Shown here piece by piece: positions 59,422 to 64,000 of a stretch of 64,000 nucleotides of DNA. The notes beneath the pieces are model-generated. The model saw only the letters and a list, made by a program, of their open reading frames with translations. It was not told where the DNA came from and did no database searches. The stretch is from Verrucomicrobiales bacterium (GTDB lineage Bacteria > Verrucomicrobiota > Verrucomicrobiia > Verrucomicrobiales > DEV007): contig JARGPH010000026.1 in the NCBI GenBank assembly GCA_029213065.1, positions 1 through 64,000 on the forward strand, written 5' to 3'. Every line of letters begins with the position of its first letter. Positions within the stretch are counted from its first letter, which is position 1. The position numbers and the translations under genes were made by a program.

Positions 59422-61242
59422 ATGGAAGTGAAAAGTCCCTCTCAAACCGCCCTGAACCCATCTCGCAGCACCGGCCGAGTCGCCCTTGTGGCACTCATCC
59501 TCGTCTCCCTTTCCGGCAACCTCTTCGCTCAGGAGAGAAAACGCCGATCGCCGAACGACCTTCCAAAACGCGATAAACGAGGTGCCGAAGTTCAGCCGCC
59601 GAACATGAAGAAACCGGGGACGGTTAAAATGGGACAACGAACGCTCGTTTTCCCCGATGAATACCGGACCATCGACGGAACGAACAACAATATTGCCAAT
59701 CCTGAATGGGGCGCCGCTGACATTCCCTTTCTTCGCCGGGCCGCCGCTGACTACGCCGACGGCATCAGCGAACCTTCCGGCGATGATCGACCGAATCCCC
59801 GCACGATCAGCAACGAGATTTGCGCACAGGAAGGAACGATTCTGAATCGCTACCGTGCCTCGGATTTCCTCTGGCAGTGGGGCCAGTTTCTCGACCACGA
59901 TATTACCGAGACTCCGACCGCAGAGCCGGTTGAAGAGTTCAATGTCGCAGTTCCCGCCGGCGATGCCTTTTTCGATCCTCAATCCACCGGCACCGCCGAG
60001 ATCACTCTCGACCGTTCCTACAGCGAAGTGGTCAAAGACGTTCGCGAGCAATTCAACGAGATCACCGCCTACATCGATGCCTCCAATGTCTATGGCTCAA
60101 ACCAGGAGAGAGCCGACGACCTCCGGGCCCACGACGGAACCGGAATGCTCAGGACAAGCGAGGGAAACCTCCTTCCCTTTAACGTCAACGCTCTCCCCAA
60201 CGCCCCTTCCCCACTCGCTTCAGATTTCTTCATTGCCGGTGACTTCCGGGCAAATGAGCAGGTTGCTCTGACCGCTCTGCACACCGTCTTTCTCCGTGAG
60301 CACAACTACTGGGCGAAAGGAATCGCCAGGGCCAACCCGGGGCTGAGCGGTGATCAGATCTATGAAGCTGCCCGCGCCATTGTCGGAGCGGAAATGCAGG
60401 TCATCACGTATGAAGAATTCCTCCCCCGCCTCCTCGGAGAGAGAGCGCTTCCCCGCTACCGCGGCTACAATAAGGGTGCCAACGCGGGAATCACCAACGC
60501 ATTCGCGACCGCTTCATACCGTTTCGGACACACCATGCTTTCGAGCCAGTTGCTGCGCCTCGACCGCCGCCTCAACGAAGTCGATGAAGGTCACCTTGAT
60601 CTCGCCTCGGCTTTCTTTGATCCCACTAAAATTATCGACGAAGGCGGAATCGAACCACTCCTGAGAGGGCTCGCTCACCAGCCTGCGCAGGAAATCGATA
60701 CCCACGTGGTCGACGATGTTCGCAATTTCCTCTTTGGACCTCCCGGAGCGGGCGGCTTCGACCTTGCGACGCTCAACATCCAGCGGGGCAGAGATCACGG
60801 GCTCCCCGGCTTCAACGTCGTCCGTGAAGCCTATGGACTCGACGCCGTCGATGACTTCGACGAGATCACTCCCAATGACGATCTTCAGGAGAAGCTCGAA
60901 GAGCTCTACGGCAGCGTAGACCTGATGGATCTCTGGGTCGGTGGCCTTGCCGAAAAGCCGGTCCGCGGAGCAATGGTGGGAGCGACGATCCATGCGGTTC
61001 TTGTCGACCAATTCAGACGTTTGCGTGATGGCGACCGGTTCTGGTATCAGAACCATCTTCCACGGGAACTTCAACGCCTCGTTGAAGCACAGACTCTCGC
61101 CCGCATCATCAAGCGAAACACAGAAATAGACCGTGAATTGCCCGAAGATCTTTGGCAGGTTGAGAGAATGCTGGAAGCGGTTCAGGGCGGCGTTCCCGGT
61201 GGCGGCCCCAAAGGTCAACGACCTCCTCCCCGGAGACGTTAA
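59422..61242 (+). CDS. Secreted animal-type haem peroxidase (peroxidasin-like)
   Basis: Protein of 606 residues with a signal peptide (about 1-36, cleaved after LFAQ). The peroxidase-cyclooxygenase signatures are complete: distal His159 in WQWGQFLDHDITE, catalytic Arg276 in FRANEQVALTALHTVFLREHN and proximal His370 in ASYRFGHTMLSSQ. FDLATLNIQRGRDHGLPGFN is another hallmark. It would oxidise halides or organic donors with H2O2 outside the cytoplasm. The end is a Gly/Pro/Arg-rich tail. The upstream basic segment after the signal (KRRSPNDLPKRDKRG) is disordered. A strong terminator follows, so it is not in one transcript with the two-component genes. Confidence 0.93.
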   Translation: MEVKSPSQTALNPSRSTGRVALVALILVSLSGNLFAQERKRRSPNDLPKRDKRGAEVQPPNMKKPGTVKMGQRTLVFPDEYRTIDGTNNNIANPEWGAADIPFLRRAAADYADGISEPSGDDRPNPRTISNEICAQEGTILNRYRASDFLWQWGQFLDHDITETPTAEPVEEFNVAVPAGDAFFDPQSTGTAEITLDRSYSEVVKDVREQFNEITAYIDASNVYGSNQERADDLRAHDGTGMLRTSEGNLLPFNVNALPNAPSPLASDFFIAGDFRANEQVALTALHTVFLREHNYWAKGIARANPGLSGDQIYEAARAIVGAEMQVITYEEFLPRLLGERALPRYRGYNKGANAGITNAFATASYRFGHTMLSSQLLRLDRRLNEVDEGHLDLASAFFDPTKIIDEGGIEPLLRGLAHQPAQEIDTHVVDDVRNFLFGPPGAGGFDLATLNIQRGRDHGLPGFNVVREAYGLDAVDDFDEITPNDDLQEKLEELYGSVDLMDLWVGGLAEKPVRGAMVGATIHAVLVDQFRRLRDGDRFWYQNHLPRELQRLVEAQTLARIIKRNTEIDRELPEDLWQVERMLEAVQGGVPGGGPKGQRPPPRRR

Positions 61243-61263
61243 ATCTCAACCTGCCATTTACAG

Positions 61264-61305
61264 TGGGGCACAGCAGATTTTTTCTTGCTGTGCCCCATCT
61301 TTATT
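61264..61305 (+). terminator. Rho-independent terminator after peroxidase gene
   Basis: A 12-bp perfect stem TGGGGCACAGCA/TGCTGTGCCCCA (61264-61275 with 61286-61297), with a loop that contains six T residues, is followed by TCTTTATT. It lies 21 bases after the peroxidase stop and 24 bases before the response regulator start. Confidence 0.88.
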
Positions 61306-61328
61306 CCCATGTTCCAGAAGTCATTTCT

Positions 61329-62003
61329 ATGAGAGTCCTCGTCGTTGAAGATCAAGAGCGAATCAATTCGTTCATTTGCAAAGGGCTCAAAGAGCAGGGT
61401 TTTGTCGTCGATACGACGGATAACGGTGACGACGGCTACGCCCTCGCCATCACCGAACCATACGATGCCATCGTCCTCGATATCATGCTTCCCGGCCGTG
61501 ACGGCTTAAGCATTCTGAAAAACCTGCGAAAGCGGGACAGCGCGGTCCCCGTGATTCTACTCACCGCGAGAGCGGAACTCGACGAGCGCCTTGAAGGGCT
61601 CAACCTCGGAGCCGACGACTACCTGACAAAACCTTTTTACATCGAGGAACTCATTGCCCGGCTCCACACCGTGGTGCGACGGGCCAGCGGCGAACCGTCC
61701 CACCTTTTGAAGGCCGACGATCTCATCATGGACCTTGTCCAACACACCGTCCGCCGCGGCGGCGAGGAGATTAACCTTTCGATGAGAGAATTTTCACTCC
61801 TGGAGTTCCTCATGCGAAGCCCCGGCCGCGTCCTCAGCCGCATGCAGATTTGCGAGCACGTCTGGAACTACAATTTTGATCCTGACACAAACCTCGTTGA
61901 CGTCTACATCCAGAGAATCCGGAAGAAGATCGACAAGGACTTCGAAACCAAACTTGTCGAGACCGTCCGCGGAGTCGGCTACCGAATCAAAGAGCAAACC
62001 TGA
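61329..62003 (+). CDS. OmpR/PhoB-family response regulator
   Basis: Protein of 224 residues. The receiver domain (1-120) has the acidic pair in VVEDQE, phospho-acceptor Asp51 in IVLDIMLPGRDG, Thr in LLTARAELDER and Lys101 in DDYLTKPF. The winged-helix DNA-binding domain (about 125-222) has EINLSMREFSLLEFLMRSPG and VDVYIQRIRKKID...VRGVGYRI. The ATG at 61329 is the natural start MRVLVVEDQ; the frame is open further back, but that part encodes the terminator. It is 3 bases upstream of its histidine kinase, so the two form a cognate pair. Confidence 0.95.
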   Translation: MRVLVVEDQERINSFICKGLKEQGFVVDTTDNGDDGYALAITEPYDAIVLDIMLPGRDGLSILKNLRKRDSAVPVILLTARAELDERLEGLNLGADDYLTKPFYIEELIARLHTVVRRASGEPSHLLKADDLIMDLVQHTVRRGGEEINLSMREFSLLEFLMRSPGRVLSRMQICEHVWNYNFDPDTNLVDVYIQRIRKKIDKDFETKLVETVRGVGYRIKEQT

Positions 62004-62006
62004 TCG

Positions 62007-63587
62007 ATGCACTCGCTCCGGTTAAAACTCGTGCTTTTGTCGACGGTGCTGTCGGGAATCATTCTCGTCGCCTTGTCAGTCGTAACCTGGCGACTGATTG
62101 AGAACACCCGGCACGACCGGGCTGATCTCGAGATCATGAAGCGCTTTTCGAGGGTGGTGAGGGATCTGCACCCCAGAGCTGATTTTGATCAAGTCAGCGA
62201 GGACCTCGAGGCAACGTTTGGAGCGGAAATTGAGGAGGGAACCCTTCTCCTCTTTGTGGAAGACCGCATCGAGGATGAGTCGATCTTTTTCGCACCCTCG
62301 ACGGAGTGGCAACGCGCTCTTCCGGGCGATTTTACTTTGTCGGAGGCAATACCGCCCCGTCGCCCCGATTGGGCTTTTCATCAAAAAGGCCCGCCGCCCC
62401 ACCCTGACGATCTCCCCAAAGGCCCGAAAGATGGTTCTTCCAAAGGCCAGGCCAAGGGGGCCAAAGGGGGCAAGGAAGGCCGCCCGCCGCATCGTGAGTC
62501 GCGCCCTCCGGAGCCGCGCGGCAGTGAGGGTCCCGGACGCGAGACCACCGAACTGACGACCTTTCATTGGGAAAATAAGACATGGCGGGCCATCAAAATT
62601 GACGGCCGCGGATACCGCCTCGTAGGGGCCGTCGATCAAACGCCTGCGCTGGCGGAACTTCGTGGATTCCGAACCCTCTTTCTTCTCGGTATTCCGATCT
62701 CGCTCGCACTCATCGCCATCGGCGCCTGGATTGTGGTGGACCGTGCTCTGCGTCCTATTCGCACGATATCCAACGCTGCGAGCAAGATAACGGCAGCGGA
62801 TCTCAGCGAGAGAATTCCGGAAAGTCCGCACACCGATTCAGAAATCACTGATCTGATTGAAGTGCTCAATCACATGATCAAGCGGCTCGAAGGGAGCTTT
62901 CGGCACGCCAACCGCTTCAGCGCCGATGTCTCCCACGAACTGAAAACGCCCATCGCGATCATGCAGGGCGAAATCGAATCGGCGATCCGCGAGTGCGACC
63001 CCGATTCGGGAGCTCACGACAAATTTGTGATCGCCCGCGAGGAAGTTCAGCGACTCAAAGAAATAATTGAATCACTGATGCTTCTCGCGAAAGCGGACGT
63101 CGGCCAGCTCGTTCATCGCCACGAGACAATCGATCTCAGTGAAGAGCTCGAAGGACTCGTTGAAGACGCCGAAATCCTCGCCCTGCCCAAGTCGATCACG
63201 ATCTCAGCAGATATCTCCTCCGGGATCAGTTTTGAAGGGGATGTTGTTCTCCTGCGTCAGGCTTTTCTCAATTTGATCACCAACGCGGTGCGCTACAACT
63301 TCGACGACGGCTCCATCAAAATCGCGATGAAAGCGAGCGATCGCAAAGGCCAAATCCGGATGCGGGTCGCGAATACCGGACCGCCAATCCCGGAGGATGA
63401 GCAAAGTCTCGTCTTCGATCGCTTCCATCGCGTTGACAAATCGCGCTCGCGAAATACCGAGGGCTTCGGCCTCGGGCTCAGTCTCGTTCAGGAAATCATC
63501 GAAGGACACGGAGGTCGCATCTGGCTCGTCGAATCGACCCTCGAGCAGACTCTCTTTGAAATCACCCTGCCACTCGCACCGTCATAG
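62007..63587 (+). CDS. Membrane sensor histidine kinase
   Basis: Protein of 526 residues. TM1 is at about 8-30 and TM2 at about 222-245. The periplasmic sensor between them has an unusual low-complexity stretch (about 126-180) of Pro, Gly, Lys, Arg and Glu. A HAMP domain (about 243-297) leads to the dimerisation domain with His310 in FSADVSHELKTPIAIMQGE. The ATPase domain has the N box NLITNAVRYN, G1 around VANTGPPIPEDE, and G2 GFGLGLSLVQEIIEGHGG. It should phosphorylate the adjacent response regulator. The basic, disordered periplasmic stretch could bind polyanions or metals; the signal is unknown. Confidence 0.95.
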   Translation: MHSLRLKLVLLSTVLSGIILVALSVVTWRLIENTRHDRADLEIMKRFSRVVRDLHPRADFDQVSEDLEATFGAEIEEGTLLLFVEDRIEDESIFFAPSTEWQRALPGDFTLSEAIPPRRPDWAFHQKGPPPHPDDLPKGPKDGSSKGQAKGAKGGKEGRPPHRESRPPEPRGSEGPGRETTELTTFHWENKTWRAIKIDGRGYRLVGAVDQTPALAELRGFRTLFLLGIPISLALIAIGAWIVVDRALRPIRTISNAASKITAADLSERIPESPHTDSEITDLIEVLNHMIKRLEGSFRHANRFSADVSHELKTPIAIMQGEIESAIRECDPDSGAHDKFVIAREEVQRLKEIIESLMLLAKADVGQLVHRHETIDLSEELEGLVEDAEILALPKSITISADISSGISFEGDVVLLRQAFLNLITNAVRYNFDDGSIKIAMKASDRKGQIRMRVANTGPPIPEDEQSLVFDRFHRVDKSRSRNTEGFGLGLSLVQEIIEGHGGRIWLVESTLEQTLFEITLPLAPS

Positions 63588-63652
63588 GCCCGCAAACTCG
63601 ACTTCGTCATAGCGGGGAGATCGGATTCAATCGTGATTCGACGGGGCCGCCT

Positions 63653-64000
63653 CTACGCGAAAATATCGCTGACGACGTGGCCGTAGACATCGGTTAGTCG
63701 AAAATCCCGGCCGGCATAAGGGTAGGTAAGCTTGAGATGGTCGATCCCCAGTAAATGCAGAATCGTGGCATGGAGATCGTGCATGTGAACCTTATCCTTC
63801 ACCGCGTAATAGCCGAACTCGTCCGTTTCCCCATAGGCCAGCCCGCCTTTGACCCCGCCACCGGCGAGCCACATGCAAAAGCCCTGCGGATTGTGATCGC
63901 GTCCGTTCGCGCCCTGTACGATCGGAGTGCGTCCGAATTCCCCGCCCCAGACAACGAGAGTGTCTTCGAGCAAACCGCGCTGCTTGAGATCTGTGAGCAG
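63653..64000 (-). CDS. DUF1501 family secreted protein, C-terminal part (runs off window)
   Basis: The last 115 residues are present. [33 protein letters not shown] and the ending [32 protein letters not shown] (in that order) are hallmark DUF1501 features near the alkaline-phosphatase-like active site. It is a second DUF1501 gene, distinct from the one at the start of the window. Its upstream partner, expected to be a PSD1 cytochrome gene, would lie beyond base 64000. It converges with the histidine kinase gene, 65 bases away. Confidence 0.9.
   Translation of the reverse strand: MLTDLKQRGLLEDTLVVWGGEFGRTPIVQGANGRDHNPQGFCMWLAGGGVKGGLAYGETDEFGYYAVKDKVHMHDLHATILHLLGIDHLKLTYPYAGRDFRLTDVYGHVVSDIFA

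Overview
The window looks like a chromosomal segment of a Gram-negative bacterium of the Verrucomicrobiota (Verrucomicrobiales-like). The evidence is gene content: planctomycete/verrucomicrobial 'PSD' cytochrome and DUF1501/DUF1552/DUF1592 secreted proteins, an LpxB lipid A enzyme, an SHD1-like domain protein, a fused aldolase/short-chain dehydrogenase, an animal-type haem peroxidase and a very large two-partner-secretion exoprotein. No tRNA, rRNA, CRISPR array, phage gene or transposase was seen. The G+C content looks moderately high and even, so nothing stands out as recently acquired.

Layout. 1-3.8 kb (minus): a membrane protein, a PSD1-type c-cytochrome protein with a frameshift at its extreme 3' end, and the start of a DUF1501 protein. 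4.0-6.0 kb (plus): glycerol kinase and aspartate decarboxylase (PanD). 6.0-11.2 kb (minus): a secreted Lon-type serine protease, an M28 peptidase, LpxB and a sulfotransferase. 11.4-16 kb (plus): DprA, topoisomerase III with a Lys/Ala tail, and a membrane protein with an AEQ repeat. 16-24 kb: CoaD, a lipoprotein, an AvtA-type aminotransferase, ThiD, an S41-like protein lacking its catalytic residues, BioF, an unknown membrane-anchored protein and a secreted esterase.

24.2-39.0 kb (minus) is one gene of 4,940 codons. It encodes a filamentous-haemagglutinin-type (TpsA) exoprotein with about 75 imperfect repeats centred on an IGHGG motif. The repeats are punctuated by related spacer modules and by two duplicated beta-sandwich-like inserts. 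This is the most unusual item here; no TpsB transporter gene lies in the window.

39.4-47.2 kb (minus): a DUF1592-type cytochrome protein with a DUF1552 partner, a vWA protein with five Ig-like repeats and a secreted calcineurin-like phosphoesterase. 47.4-50.5 kb: MscS, DNA polymerase III delta', thymidylate kinase and HisI. 50.6-63.6 kb (plus): a rhamnulose-phosphate-aldolase-type/dehydrogenase fusion, a class A penicillin-binding protein, an AraC regulator, a DUF2071 + YwaF-like pair, glutamate dehydrogenase, a haem peroxidase and an OmpR-type two-component pair. The window ends inside a second DUF1501 gene.

Structured non-coding DNA: strong hairpin terminators at 17.08 and 61.26 kb, a five-hairpin cluster at 52.56-52.70 kb, a palindromic and tandem-repeat patch at 59.1-59.33 kb, a two-tier stem in the leader of the giant gene, and a perfect palindrome that includes the start codon of the DUF2071 gene.
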